Shown: in pieces, positions 1 to 8,975 of the stretch
Layout of the letters: every line of letters begins with the position of its first letter
Position numbering within the stretch: position 1 is the stretch's first letter
From: Chitinophaga chungangae
GTDB taxonomy: Bacteria > Bacteroidota > Bacteroidia > Chitinophagales > Chitinophagaceae
Assembly: GCF_017742215.1 (NCBI RefSeq)
Contig: NZ_JAGHKP010000001.1
Coordinates: forward strand, 1,488,001 to 1,552,000
Direction: 5' to 3'
DNA length: 64,000 bases
Program-made: the position numbers and the translations under genes
The notes under the pieces: generated by a model
Told to the model about the DNA's origin: nothing
The model's input: only the letters and a program-made list of their open reading frames with translations
Database searches by the model: none

Positions 1-194
1 ATATTTTCTTCATTTTCCCCTTTCATCTGCCCCTGCATATCCTGCAGCGAAAGCACGGGATCGAAGCCGATGGCGTACAGGTCGCGTATTTCCACTTCGT
101 GCCCGGCGCGGCGGATGGCGGCAGCGGCGGTTTCTTTCAGGTGATGGTTGGCGCTCGATGTATTGGGATGCGCGTAAACGATGAGATGTTTCAT
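1..194 (-). CDS. NAD(P)H dehydrogenase (quinone)-like flavoprotein, partial (N-terminus)
   Basis: Only the first 64 codons lie in the window; the gene runs off the left edge. The protein starts MKHLIVYAHPNTSSANHHL, which is the opening strand and phosphate-binding loop of the flavodoxin-like NQO1/MdaB/KefF group. These soluble FMN or FAD enzymes reduce quinones with two electrons from NAD(P)H. The ATG at 192-194 follows two AraC-type regulators on the same strand, so one of them may control it (inference). The family is clear from the N-terminus, but the exact substrate cannot be told. Confidence 0.75.
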   Translation of the reverse strand, partial: MKHLIVYAHPNTSSANHHLKETAAAAIRRAGHEVEIRDLYAIGFDPVLSLQDMQGQMKGENEEN

Positions 195-264
195 GGTCGT
201 AGTTTTACTGTACTGCAAAACTAGACCGGGGCGGGCGCCTGGTATTGTAAGAAAACGAAATGGC

Positions 265-1071
265 TCAGCCTCCCGCCAGGCATATTTCTTCCCGCAGCCG
301 GAGGTATTCGGTGGGGGAAATGCCGAGGTAATGATTAAAGTCGCGGATCAGGTGGCTCTGGTCGTAAAACCCGCATTGGTCGATCACTTCAAACCAATCG
401 GGCGTGCCCCTGTTGTTGAGCAGCTCCACGGCGCGCAGAAAACGGCGGTGGCGGTGGCATTCTTTGGCGCTGAAGCCGAGATATTTCTGGTAATTGAGCT
501 GTACGTTCCTTTCGGATTGACCGGTTTCGCCGGCCGTCGCCTTCACGGGGCTCAGCGGCGAATCCTGGTTGCGGATGATGGTTTCGGCCGCGTTTTCCCT
601 TTCGGTGAGATAACCGGCCGTCATATCGAGGATCATTTCCACGCGTTTGGCATTGTCCGGCTCGTTGGCGAGCGCATTCCGGAGCGTGGAAAAACAATGG
701 CCCTGTACCAGTTCGCCCGGGTTTTTAAGATATTGGCTGCGGCCTTTCAGGCTTTGCCCGAAAAGCCGGTAAAACGCATCGAGCATAAAATTGGCCACCA
801 ATATCTGGTTGCCCGGCGGCAACGTATATTCGAGCGCGGTCTTTAACGGGCCGATAGCCATGCTGGCAGCAATCTCCACGTCGCCGTCCGGCAAATGCAC
901 GATGGCGGGCGGGCCGAAACTGAACACGAGGATGGTCTGGAAGGAAGGCACCAGCGTTTTCCGCACCGGCGCATCCCCGTTGTTGGCGGCGAAATAAAAA
1001 GGGGAAAACACCTCCTCCCAGTTGGCCGGTACGGGTATTCTCCCTTCTGAATATTTTTCCTGTGGTTCCAT
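265..1071 (-). CDS. AraC-family transcriptional regulator
   Basis: A 268-residue protein whose last ~100 residues form an AraC-type double helix-turn-helix, including the typical stretch CGFYDQSHLIRDFNHYLGIS and a closing P-x-E-Y-L. The N-terminal ~150 residues are a DUF6597-like sensor region with no recognisable cupin metal ligands. I chose the ATG at 1069-1071 (MEPQEKYSEG). Another ATG ten codons upstream, at 1101, lies 2 nt past the stop of the preceding AraC gene, so translational coupling from that longer start is also possible. It sits in a same-strand series AraC-AraC-quinone reductase and may control the reductase. The ligand is unknown. Confidence 0.8.
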   Translation of the reverse strand: MEPQEKYSEGRIPVPANWEEVFSPFYFAANNGDAPVRKTLVPSFQTILVFSFGPPAIVHLPDGDVEIAASMAIGPLKTALEYTLPPGNQILVANFMLDAFYRLFGQSLKGRSQYLKNPGELVQGHCFSTLRNALANEPDNAKRVEMILDMTAGYLTERENAAETIIRNQDSPLSPVKATAGETGQSERNVQLNYQKYLGFSAKECHRHRRFLRAVELLNNRGTPDWFEVIDQCGFYDQSHLIRDFNHYLGISPTEYLRLREEICLAGG

Positions 1072-1102
1072 ACAGGGTATAAAAGTACATAATCTGCGCA
1101 TA

Positions 1103-1984
1103 TCAGGGATGATAACCCGCGTCCGCGTATTTTTTCCGGTAAGCCAGCGGGCTGTAGGCAGTTACGCTCTTGAACTGCCGGTTGAAGTTGGAAAGCGTCT
1201 GGAATCCGCTCTCATAGCATATCTGCGCGATATCCAGGTTTTGCTCCAGCAGCAGTTTGCAGCTGTGCCCTATCCGGATCTCCGACAAAAAATCGGAGAA
1301 CGTTTTATTGGCATGCGTTTTAAAATAACGGCTGAAAGACGAGGGCGTCATATTCGCAATGGCGGCCACTTCCTCGAGGGTGATCTTTTCGCGGAAGTTT
1401 TTCATCGCGTAAGCATGCACCTTGTTCATCCGTTCCGTGTCGGACGCTTTCAGCAGGTTGGTATAGTCTGCGCTGCTGAGCAGTTTGTATTCGGAAGAAG
1501 CGGCAAGGAAACTCAGCAGGTGCAGCAATGCCAGCACCCCGTCGAAATCCTTTGCTTTCACCAGTTCTTCCATGAGCTTCGCGGCTTTTTCCTGCGTTTT
1601 ACCGATAAAACGGATGCCCTGCCGCGAACGGCCGAAAAGCTGCCGCAGCCGGTACGCCTCTTTTTTTTGCAGGAACCCGTGGCCGAGGAAGTCTTCATGG
1701 AAATACACCACGATCCCTTCCGTCCACACTGCTTTATTCCCTTCAAAATACTCATGTCCGCTTTGCCAGAGATGGGGCAGGTTAGGGCCAGTGAACACGA
1801 GGTCGCCGGGCGTGAACGGCGTTACGTGATCGCCGATGAAACGCGTGCCCGTACCGCGCAACACGATGAACAGCTGGTATTCCGAATGAAAATGCCAGTT
1901 GGGGTCGAAGTGCGGGGCTTTGAGGAATTTCACCTCAAAAGCCCTATCGGGCGAGATGCGCGATTTTTGCAGCGGCGCTTTCAT
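1103..1984 (-). CDS. AraC-family regulator with N-terminal cupin domain
   Basis: A 293-residue regulator. Residues ~10-120 read as an AraC-binding cupin (H-F-H-S-E-Y-Q-L, then G-D-L-V-F-T-G-P-N-L-P-H), the usual sugar-sensing barrel. The C-terminal ~100 residues hold the two HTH motifs (EEVAAIANMTPSSFSRYFK and CYESGFQTLSNFNRQFK). The ATG at 1982-1984 is preferred; the frame extends only to a TTG three codons earlier. It is divergent from the ThuA/epimerase/Gfo-Idh operon starting at 2118, with 133 bp between them, so control of that operon in response to a sugar is the natural inference. Members of this subgroup often regulate sugar utilisation in Bacteroidota. Confidence 0.85.
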   Translation of the reverse strand: MKAPLQKSRISPDRAFEVKFLKAPHFDPNWHFHSEYQLFIVLRGTGTRFIGDHVTPFTPGDLVFTGPNLPHLWQSGHEYFEGNKAVWTEGIVVYFHEDFLGHGFLQKKEAYRLRQLFGRSRQGIRFIGKTQEKAAKLMEELVKAKDFDGVLALLHLLSFLAASSEYKLLSSADYTNLLKASDTERMNKVHAYAMKNFREKITLEEVAAIANMTPSSFSRYFKTHANKTFSDFLSEIRIGHSCKLLLEQNLDIAQICYESGFQTLSNFNRQFKSVTAYSPLAYRKKYADAGYHP

Positions 1985-2117
1985 AATTCCCAATCATTTA
2001 TCATGGAAAAACGGCTTTTTTGAGTTTGAATGACAAAATACAGTCAAAAACCGACAATATTCAGGAAAGGGTTGTTTTTATTTATGTCGAATTTCGAAAA
2101 CAGAATCAAATCGACCC

Positions 2118-5100
2118 ATGAATATCCGTTTCCACGTTTGCATTTTTATGCTGATTGCCCTGGCCGCCTGCCGCCAGCCGCGCAGCGGCGCTATCGAAGT
2201 GCTTTTTCTCGGTCATGCCAGCGAACACCATCATTCCGAAAAGTACATGCCCCTGCTGGCCTCCGCGCTGGCTACGGAAGGCATTCATTTTACGTACACG
2301 GACGATCCGGCTTCGCTCAATAAAGAGAACCTCGCACGTTTCGATGCGCTGATGATCTACGCCAACCACGATTCCATTACGCCGGAACAGGAAACCGCGC
2401 TGGTGGATTTTGTGAAGTCCGGTAAAGGTTTTGTGCCGCTGCATTGCGCGAGTTATTGCTTCCGGAACTCACCCGCGTATGTCGATATGGTGGGCGGCCA
2501 GTTTCAAAGCCACGAAACGGGCACTTTTACGGCAACTGTTATCAACAAGGAACATCCTGTCACAAAAGGGCTGAAAGAATTTTCCACCTGGGACGAAACT
2601 TACGTGCACACGCAGCTGAGCAACGACCGCACCGTGCTGATGGAGCGCGTGGACGGCGTGCACCGCGAGCCCTGGACCTGGGTGAAGGAATATGGTAAAG
2701 GCCGCGTATTTTACACAGCTTACGGGCACGACGAGCGCACCTGGAACAATCCGGGTTTTCACGAACTGGTGCGCAACGGCATTCTTTGGGCCGTGGGCGA
2801 TAAAGTGCGCGGCAATTGGGAAAAATACCGCAAGGAACTGCCCGTGCTGAAATACCACGACGAAGCCAATATTCCCAATTACGAAAAACGCGATCCCGCG
2901 CCGAAATTCCAGGAGCCGTTATCGCCCGATTCTTCCGCGAAACTTATACAGGTGCCGCCGGGTTTTGATCTGGAACTGTTCGCTTCCGAGCCGGATGTGA
3001 TCAATCCCATTTCCATGGCCTGGGACGAAAAAGGAAGATTGTGGGTGATCGAAACCGTGGACTATCCCAACTCCGTACGCGACGATAAAGGCATCGGCGA
3101 CGACCGCATCAAAATATGCGAAGATACGGATGGGGACGGCCGCGCGGACAAATTCACCGTTTTTGCCGATAACCTCAACATACCTACCAGCATGGCGTTT
3201 TACAACGGCGGCATCATCGTGTCGCAGGCGCCGCATTTCCTGTATCTCAAAGACACGAACGGCGACGGCAAGGCAGACGAGCGCACCGTGCTGATCGACG
3301 GCTGGGGCACGTTCGACACGCATGCCGGGCCCAGCAACCTGCAATACGGGATGGACAACCACATCTGGGGCGCGGTAGGTTATTCCGGCTTCAAAGGCAC
3401 GGTGGGCGGTACTTACAGGGAATTCGGGCAGGGCCTGTACCGTTTCTCCCCGGACGCAAAATATTTCGAGTTCATGACCGGCACCAGCAACAACACCTGG
3501 GGCATGGCTTTCACGGCGCAGAACGACGTGTTCGGCTCCACGGCCAACAATACACATAGCGTGTTCATGGGCATCCCGCAAAAAGCCCTGCAGGGCGTGG
3601 AAGGGGCGCAGATCAGCGGCAGCGTCAAGATAGACGGGCATTACGCCATGCATCCCATCACGCAACATGTAAGGCAGGTAGACGTGTTTGGCGGTTTTAC
3701 CGCGGCGGCCGGGCATTATTTTTATACGGCGAACAGTTTCCCGGAAGAATATCAACAGGCCGCTTTTGTATGCGAGCCCACCGGTCACCTCGTGCATATC
3801 GCGAAGATCGAAAAACAGGGCGCGGGCTTTAAGGAAAAAGACGGCTGGAACCTGTTTGCGAGCGCAGACGAATGGGTATCGCCGGTGGAAGCGAAAGCCG
3901 GTCCTGACGGCGCCGTATGGGTGCTGGACTGGTACAATTTCATCGTGCAGCACAACCCGACGCCCACGCCCGAACGCGGCGGTTATGCGGCGGTGAACGG
4001 CAAAGGCAATGCTTACGAAAACCCGCTGCGCGATAAAACCCACGGCCGCATCTGGCGCGTCGTGTACCGCGACGGCAAAAAGCCCGGCAAATTGGAATTG
4101 TCGAAAGACAAACCGGACGGTCTGCTGAAAGCATTGGGAAATGAAAATCTTTTCTGGCGGCTCACCGCGCAGCGTTTGCTGGTGGAGCGCCAGGACCTGG
4201 GCGTGGTGCGCGAGCTGGAAAATCTCGCTCAAACCGACGACCCCGCCGCATTGCACGCCCTTTGGGCGATAGACGGCCTGGGCGCCACCGCGGGATCGCG
4301 TAAGGTAGTGCAGGGCGCGTTACAACATAAAAACCCGGCTGTGCGCAAGGCAGCCATCCAGATATTGAGTAAATATCCACGCAGTGAACAGGAAATACTC
4401 GCTTCAGGCATCCTCAAAGACGGGGATGCAAACACCCGGCTGGCCGCAATCGTGTCGTTGACCGAAGCCGCGCCTTCCGAAGCCATCGGCCGTGAATTGT
4501 TCAACATGAGCAAAGAAGACGCCGTAAAGCAGGACGAATGGCTATCCAAGGCCGTGTACGCCGCGGCCAGCCGTCACCGCAAAGGATTTATCGGCGCGTT
4601 TACAGCGGCTAACCCGGATTTCAGCGTGCAGGCGCCGGCAGCGGTGAACCGTTCTTCCGCCTCGGCAAACGATGCGGCATGGAAGGAAATGAGACTGCCC
4701 ACATTTATCGAAGACGCCGGGCTTGAGATCGACGGGGTGATCTGGTTCCGTCGTGTGGTAGACGTGCCGGCATCCGCGGCCGGCAAAAAAGCAACGCTTT
4801 CGCTCGGGCCTATCGACGATTCCGATGAAACGTTCGTGAACGGCGTAGCGGTGGGTAAAACGGAGAAAGCCTGGTCGAAACCGCGCGTGTACACCATTCC
4901 CGCCGGCGTGCTGAAAACGGGCAGGAACGTGATTGCCGTGCGGGTGGAAGATACCGGCGGGGGCGGGGGCATCTGCGGCAAACCGGAAGATCTTTACCTG
5001 GACGCTGGCGGTTCAAAGATCCCGCTCAACGGGCCGTGGAAATACGATGTGGAAGTGGCCAAAGGCGGCGGCAAACAGTTGTTCAAAGAAATGCCGCTGG

Positions 5101-5543
5101 CGGAAACGTTTGTGCGCACGTATCTGAACAAACAGGAAGCAGCCGCCAGCGGATCGGTGGCGGGCGCTACGGTGATCCACATCAAGGTCATCAAAAACGA
5201 GATGAAGTACGACCTGAAAAACTTTACCGTCAAAGCGGGCACGCCCGTGGAAATCATATTTGAAAACCCTGATTTCATGCAGCACAACCTGGTGATCGTT
5301 CAGCAGGGAGCGCTGGAAACGGTGGGCCGCTCGGCGGACAAGCTGGCGGCGGACCCGAACGGCGCGGAAATGCAGTATGTGCCTTCCATGCCGGAAGTAT
5401 TGTTCTCCACACGGCTGGTGAACCCGCAGGAAAGCGTATCGCTGCATTTCACCGCACCGGCGCAGGCGGGCGATTACCCGTTCGTGTGCACTTTCCCGGG
5501 CCACTGGCGGATCATGAACGGCGTAATGAAAGTTGAGCCTTAA
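2118..5543 (+). CDS. Multidomain lipoprotein: ThuA + beta-propeller dehydrogenase + HEAT + jelly roll + cupredoxin
   Basis: A 1141-residue exported lipoprotein (lipobox LAAC, lipidated Cys18). In order: a ThuA-like glutamine-amidotransferase fold (~28-232); a membrane-bound-dehydrogenase-type propeller of the sorbosone dehydrogenase/DUF7133 kind (~277-660), with D-x-D/N-x-D-G calcium-type loops such as DTDGDGRAD; HEAT-like helices (~667-820); a galactose-binding-like jelly roll (~850-980); and a C-terminal azurin/plastocyanin-like domain (~1018-1141). The last has a full type 1 copper set: His1056, Cys1124, His1129, Met1133 in C-x4-H-x3-M spacing. Homologues often carry a cytochrome c motif in this position, but there is no C-x2-C-H here. 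Likely role: periplasmic or surface oxidation of a sugar, passing electrons to the attached copper domain (inference). It is first in an operon with an epimerase and a Gfo/Idh enzyme. Confidence 0.8.
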   Translation: MNIRFHVCIFMLIALAACRQPRSGAIEVLFLGHASEHHHSEKYMPLLASALATEGIHFTYTDDPASLNKENLARFDALMIYANHDSITPEQETALVDFVKSGKGFVPLHCASYCFRNSPAYVDMVGGQFQSHETGTFTATVINKEHPVTKGLKEFSTWDETYVHTQLSNDRTVLMERVDGVHREPWTWVKEYGKGRVFYTAYGHDERTWNNPGFHELVRNGILWAVGDKVRGNWEKYRKELPVLKYHDEANIPNYEKRDPAPKFQEPLSPDSSAKLIQVPPGFDLELFASEPDVINPISMAWDEKGRLWVIETVDYPNSVRDDKGIGDDRIKICEDTDGDGRADKFTVFADNLNIPTSMAFYNGGIIVSQAPHFLYLKDTNGDGKADERTVLIDGWGTFDTHAGPSNLQYGMDNHIWGAVGYSGFKGTVGGTYREFGQGLYRFSPDAKYFEFMTGTSNNTWGMAFTAQNDVFGSTANNTHSVFMGIPQKALQGVEGAQISGSVKIDGHYAMHPITQHVRQVDVFGGFTAAAGHYFYTANSFPEEYQQAAFVCEPTGHLVHIAKIEKQGAGFKEKDGWNLFASADEWVSPVEAKAGPDGAVWVLDWYNFIVQHNPTPTPERGGYAAVNGKGNAYENPLRDKTHGRIWRVVYRDGKKPGKLELSKDKPDGLLKALGNENLFWRLTAQRLLVERQDLGVVRELENLAQTDDPAALHALWAIDGLGATAGSRKVVQGALQHKNPAVRKAAIQILSKYPRSEQEILASGILKDGDANTRLAAIVSLTEAAPSEAIGRELFNMSKEDAVKQDEWLSKAVYAAASRHRKGFIGAFTAANPDFSVQAPAAVNRSSASANDAAWKEMRLPTFIEDAGLEIDGVIWFRRVVDVPASAAGKKATLSLGPIDDSDETFVNGVAVGKTEKAWSKPRVYTIPAGVLKTGRNVIAVRVEDTGGGGGICGKPEDLYLDAGGSKIPLNGPWKYDVEVAKGGGKQLFKEMPLAETFVRTYLNKQEAAASGSVAGATVIHIKVIKNEMKYDLKNFTVKAGTPVEIIFENPDFMQHNLVIVQQGALETVGRSADKLAADPNGAEMQYVPSMPEVLFSTRLVNPQESVSLHFTAPAQAGDYPFVCTFPGHWRIMNGVMKVEP

Positions 5544-5557
5544 AAAAACGATTGAAG

Positions 5558-6415
5558 ATGATGAACAATATCCGCCTCGGCGTAAGCACCTGGCTTTGGA
5601 CCTCGCCCTTCACTACCGCCACCGTGGCGCTTTTCCCGAAGATCAGGGCGATGGGGTACGAAGCAGTGGAAATACCGGTGGAATACCCCGAACAGATCGA
5701 CGCGCGAACGGTGAAAAAGGCGTTGGAAGACAATGGCCTCGAGCCCGTGGTATGCGGCGCTTTCGGCCCCACGCGCGATCTGACCAACGACGACCCGGCC
5801 GTGCACGAAAACTGTTTCGCCTACATCCGCCAGTGTTTCGACCTCTGCAACGCGTGGGGCGCCGGTTTTGTGGCTGGGCCGATGTATTCCGCCGTGGGCA
5901 AGGCGCGCATGGTGCCGCCGGAACAACGGAAAAAAGAATGGCAACTGGCGGTGCACAATCTTCGCAAAGTATGTGTGGAAGCGCAGTCCGCCGGGCTGTC
6001 GATCGCCATCGAGCCGCTGAACCGTTTTGAATCGGACCTGGTGAACACGGCTGAAGACGTAAAACGGCTGGTGACCGAGATCGATCATCCTTCAGCAGGC
6101 ATCCTGCTGGACGGGTTTCATATGTCGATCGAGGAAAAAAGCATGGAAGAAGCCATTGTAACGGCGGGAGACCGCCTGCTGCATGTACAGGTGTCCGAAA
6201 ACTACCGCGGGGTGCCGGGCACGGGGCAAACACCCTGGAACAGCCTGCGGCGCGGGCTGGAGCGAACGGGGTACAAAGGCGTGGTGTCCATCGAAAGTTT
6301 TACGCCGGAAATAAAAGAGCTGGCCGGGGCCGTTTGTATCTGGAAAAACCTGGCAGACAGCCAGGACGGCTTTGCGGAAGCCGGTTATCAATTCCTGAAA
6401 ACATTATTAAAATAA
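5558..6415 (+). CDS. Sugar phosphate isomerase/epimerase (xylose isomerase-like TIM barrel)
   Basis: A 285-residue protein of the AP endonuclease 2/D-tagatose 3-epimerase family. Motifs include an N-terminal LGVSTWLW strand, the metal-site stretch IAIEPLNRFESD (Glu ligand), LLDGFHMSIEE (Asp and His ligands) and HVQVSENYRGVPGTG, the signature of ketose 3-epimerases. These cytoplasmic enzymes use Mn or Mg to epimerise or isomerise ketoses. I chose the ATG at 5558; an in-frame TTG lies two codons upstream. The gene begins 14 nt after the ThuA fusion and ends 6 nt before the Gfo/Idh gene, so the three are one operon, probably processing oxidised sugars. Confidence 0.85.
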   Translation: MMNNIRLGVSTWLWTSPFTTATVALFPKIRAMGYEAVEIPVEYPEQIDARTVKKALEDNGLEPVVCGAFGPTRDLTNDDPAVHENCFAYIRQCFDLCNAWGAGFVAGPMYSAVGKARMVPPEQRKKEWQLAVHNLRKVCVEAQSAGLSIAIEPLNRFESDLVNTAEDVKRLVTEIDHPSAGILLDGFHMSIEEKSMEEAIVTAGDRLLHVQVSENYRGVPGTGQTPWNSLRRGLERTGYKGVVSIESFTPEIKELAGAVCIWKNLADSQDGFAEAGYQFLKTLLK

Positions 6416-6421
6416 GCGGAC

Positions 6422-7549
6422 ATGCAACAACGCAGGATCAACATAGCCATTGCCGGACTAGGCTTCGGCGCGGAATTTATACCCATCTACCAGCAGCATC
6501 CCGGTGCAAACCTCGTGGCCATCTGCCAGCGCACCCGCTCCCGCCTCGACGAGATCGGCGACGCTTTTAACATTCAGAAACGATACGTGGATTACGACGA
6601 AATGCTGCAGGACCCGGAGATAGACGCCGTGCACATCAACACGCCCATCCCCGACCACGGCGCGCAAAGCATCAAAGCGCTGAAAGCCGGCAAACACGTG
6701 GCCTGCACCGTGCCCATGGCCACCACCGTGGAAGAATGCGAAGAGATCGTGCGGTTGTGCAAGGAAACAGGGCTGACCTACATGATGATGGAAACCGTGG
6801 TGTACAGCCGCGAGTTCCTTTTTATGAAAGAGCTTTACGACAAAGGCGAGCTGGGCAAGGTGCAGTTCCTGAAAGCCAGTCACCAGCAGGATATGGACGG
6901 TTGGCCGGGCTATTGGCCGGGCCTCCCTCCGATGTATTACGCCACGCATTGCGTAGGCCCGGTACTGGGGCTGCTGCGCAGCGAAGCGGAATATGTTTCG
7001 TGTTTCGGTTCCGGCACCATCCGCGAAGACATGCATGGTTTTTACGGCTCGCCTTACGCGGTGGAAACCACGCAGATCAAGCTGCGCAATTCAGACCTCA
7101 GCGCGCATGTGTACCGTTCCCTTTTTGATGTGGCGCGGCAATACCGTGAGAGTTTCGAAGTGTACGGTTCGCTGAAATCCGTGGAATGGCCGCTGATAGA
7201 AGGCAAACCGCTGGTAGTGCATACCGCCAAAAAGCCCGAGCCTGAAATACCGGAAGAGGTGGAATGTCCCGATTTTGCGAAACTGCTGCCGGAAGAGATC
7301 AGGCGGTTTACGACCAAAGGCGTGTACGACGCGGACGAACATCAACATCTTTCGTTTGCGCAGGGCGGCGGCCATGGCGGCTCGCATCCGCACCTGGTGC
7401 ATGCTTTCGTAAAAGCGTTGCAGGAAGGGAGCAGCCCATACCCGAACGCGGTGCAGTCAGCCAACATCACCTGTGTGGGCATTCTGGCGCACGAATCGGC
7501 CAAACAGGGCGGCAAGATCATTGAACTCCCTGCGTTTACGCTGGCGTAA
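6422..7549 (+). CDS. Gfo/Idh/MocA-family NAD(P)-dependent oxidoreductase
   Basis: A 375-residue cytoplasmic enzyme. The Rossmann motif is at the N-terminus (IAGLGFGAEF), followed by the family segment AGKHVACTVPMATTVEECEE, where the usual E-K-P loop reads T-V-P-M. The C-terminal half is the alpha/beta substrate domain. The E-K-P lysine, often catalytic, is therefore not in its usual place, so the reaction may be atypical or the lysine may be supplied from elsewhere. The enzyme likely oxidises or reduces a sugar hydroxyl or keto group, working with the epimerase just upstream (6 nt gap). It ends the operon; a strong GC hairpin follows. Confidence 0.83.
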   Translation: MQQRRINIAIAGLGFGAEFIPIYQQHPGANLVAICQRTRSRLDEIGDAFNIQKRYVDYDEMLQDPEIDAVHINTPIPDHGAQSIKALKAGKHVACTVPMATTVEECEEIVRLCKETGLTYMMMETVVYSREFLFMKELYDKGELGKVQFLKASHQQDMDGWPGYWPGLPPMYYATHCVGPVLGLLRSEAEYVSCFGSGTIREDMHGFYGSPYAVETTQIKLRNSDLSAHVYRSLFDVARQYRESFEVYGSLKSVEWPLIEGKPLVVHTAKKPEPEIPEEVECPDFAKLLPEEIRRFTTKGVYDADEHQHLSFAQGGGHGGSHPHLVHAFVKALQEGSSPYPNAVQSANITCVGILAHESAKQGGKIIELPAFTLA

Positions 7550-7565
7550 TAAAAAGATAACAAGG

Positions 7566-7591
7566 GCCGCGCGGGCTTCGGCCTGCGTGGC
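7566..7591 (+). terminator. GC-rich hairpin with TTCG tetraloop (possible terminator)
   Basis: An 11-bp stem (7566-7576 with 7581-7591, two G-T pairs) closes a TTCG loop 17 nt after the Gfo/Idh stop. No T-run follows, so it may act as a transcript 3' end stabiliser or a pause site rather than a classic intrinsic terminator. Confidence 0.45.
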
Positions 7592-7696
7592 ATGGCCCGC
7601 TTTGCCGGCCTTTCACCCATGCTTTGTGCCTGCTTCGGCGTGTACGTACTACATGACCGAATAATTGCTATTTTGCGCCGCATAAGCAATTATATC

Positions 7697-8866
7697 ATGT
7701 TGAAACAACAGAAGAATCTGCTATCCTGGCTTGGCGAAAAAGAGTGGCTGGCCCCCCTGTTATGGTTCGGCCTGTCCCTGGTCGTCGCGCTGAAGGAGTT
7801 TTTCAGCGGCAACTACAACAATTACACGATCTTCAAGCACGTTTATCTTCACACCATCAGCGGGCAAACCCTTTACGGGCCTTATCCCGAATATTTCGAT
7901 GTGAACAACTACGGGCCGCTGTTCAGCGTACTGATCACGCCGTTTGCCCTGATGCCGGATATGGTGGGCTCCATTCTCTGGATGCTTTTCAACGCCCTCA
8001 TTCTTTTCCTCGCCATCCGCCAGCTGCCGCTTACGCGCATCCAGCAGAACCTGGTGCTGATCTTCGCCGCGCACGAACTGATGGCCGCCAGCAGTTATTT
8101 CCAGTTCAACCCTATCGTAGCCGCCTGCCTCATTTTCAGCTTTACGCTTATCCGCAAAGGGAAAGAGTTCTGGGCCGCGTTTTTTATTATGTTCGGCGCG
8201 TTGACGAAACTTTATGGGATCGTGGGACTGTCGTTCTTTTTCTTCTCCAACAACAAGTGGCGGCTGATCTACAGCATGGTGATATGGGGCGTGATTTTGT
8301 TCGTGCTGCCGATGGTGCTTTCTTCCCCTTCGTATATCGTGCGGAGTTACAGGGAATGGTATGAAGCGCTGGTATTTAAAAATGAGCGCAACAAGCAGTT
8401 CGACAAAGGCATTTACCTGCAGGACATTTCCGCGATGGGTTTTATCAAACGTGTGTTCAACCTGCATTACATGAGCAATCTCTGGGTGATAGTGCCCGCG
8501 CTGGTGCTGTTCGTCGCGCAATACCTGCGCCTGAAATACCGTGAATACACGAGCTACCAATTGTATATCCTCTGTTCCGCTTTGCTGTTCACCGTATTGT
8601 ACAGCAGCAGCTCCGAATCGCCGACCTATATCATCGCATTTCCCGCAGCCTGCATCTGGTACGTAATGCAGCCGAAAACCTGGCAGAACAATGCGTTCTT
8701 CATTTTCCTGCTGATCGGTTGCAGCTTCTCGCATTCCGACCTGGTAACGCCCTGGGTGAAAAAGAATATCGTGGTGCCGTATGCCTTTAAAGCATTTCCC
8801 TGCCTTGTGCTGTGGCTGGTGATCGTGTACCAGGTATTGACGCGAAGATTTTTACGAACTGTTTAG
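7697..8866 (+). CDS. GT87/DUF2029-like polytopic membrane glycosyltransferase
   Basis: A 389-residue membrane protein with about ten hydrophobic segments. The first periplasmic loop carries the pattern GQTLYGPYPEYFDVNNYGPL, as in the GT87 (DUF2029) polyprenyl-phosphate-mannose-dependent transferases, followed by FALMPDMVGSILWMLFNALIL. GT87 enzymes move a sugar from a lipid carrier onto a glycan outside the membrane. I chose the ATG at 7697 (MLKQQKNLL), because the frame upstream runs through hairpin DNA. The gene stands alone between a hairpin and a strong terminator and has no glycan-synthesis neighbours, so acceptor and donor are unknown. Confidence 0.7.
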   Translation: MLKQQKNLLSWLGEKEWLAPLLWFGLSLVVALKEFFSGNYNNYTIFKHVYLHTISGQTLYGPYPEYFDVNNYGPLFSVLITPFALMPDMVGSILWMLFNALILFLAIRQLPLTRIQQNLVLIFAAHELMAASSYFQFNPIVAACLIFSFTLIRKGKEFWAAFFIMFGALTKLYGIVGLSFFFFSNNKWRLIYSMVIWGVILFVLPMVLSSPSYIVRSYREWYEALVFKNERNKQFDKGIYLQDISAMGFIKRVFNLHYMSNLWVIVPALVLFVAQYLRLKYREYTSYQLYILCSALLFTVLYSSSSESPTYIIAFPAACIWYVMQPKTWQNNAFFIFLLIGCSFSHSDLVTPWVKKNIVVPYAFKAFPCLVLWLVIVYQVLTRRFLRTV

Positions 8867-8871
8867 ATATG

Positions 8872-8901
8872 AAAGGCCGCTCTCACAGGGCGGCCTTTTT
8901 T
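8872..8901 (+). terminator. Rho-independent terminator
   Basis: A perfect 9-bp stem (8872-8880 with 8890-8898), a 9-nt loop and a T-run lie 6 nt after the GT87-like gene. The neighbouring gene at 8976 is convergent. Confidence 0.88.
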
Positions 8902-8975
8902 GTGCATTAAAACGAAGGTTCATCCGTGCAGGCAAACACCCGCCACCGGTAATATGCCTTTAAAAATATTCCCTT

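Noticed and set aside
2087..2097. TCGAA-T-TTCGA palindrome before the ThuA fusion gene
   Set aside because: It is single and short; without a second copy or a matching regulator it cannot be told from chance.
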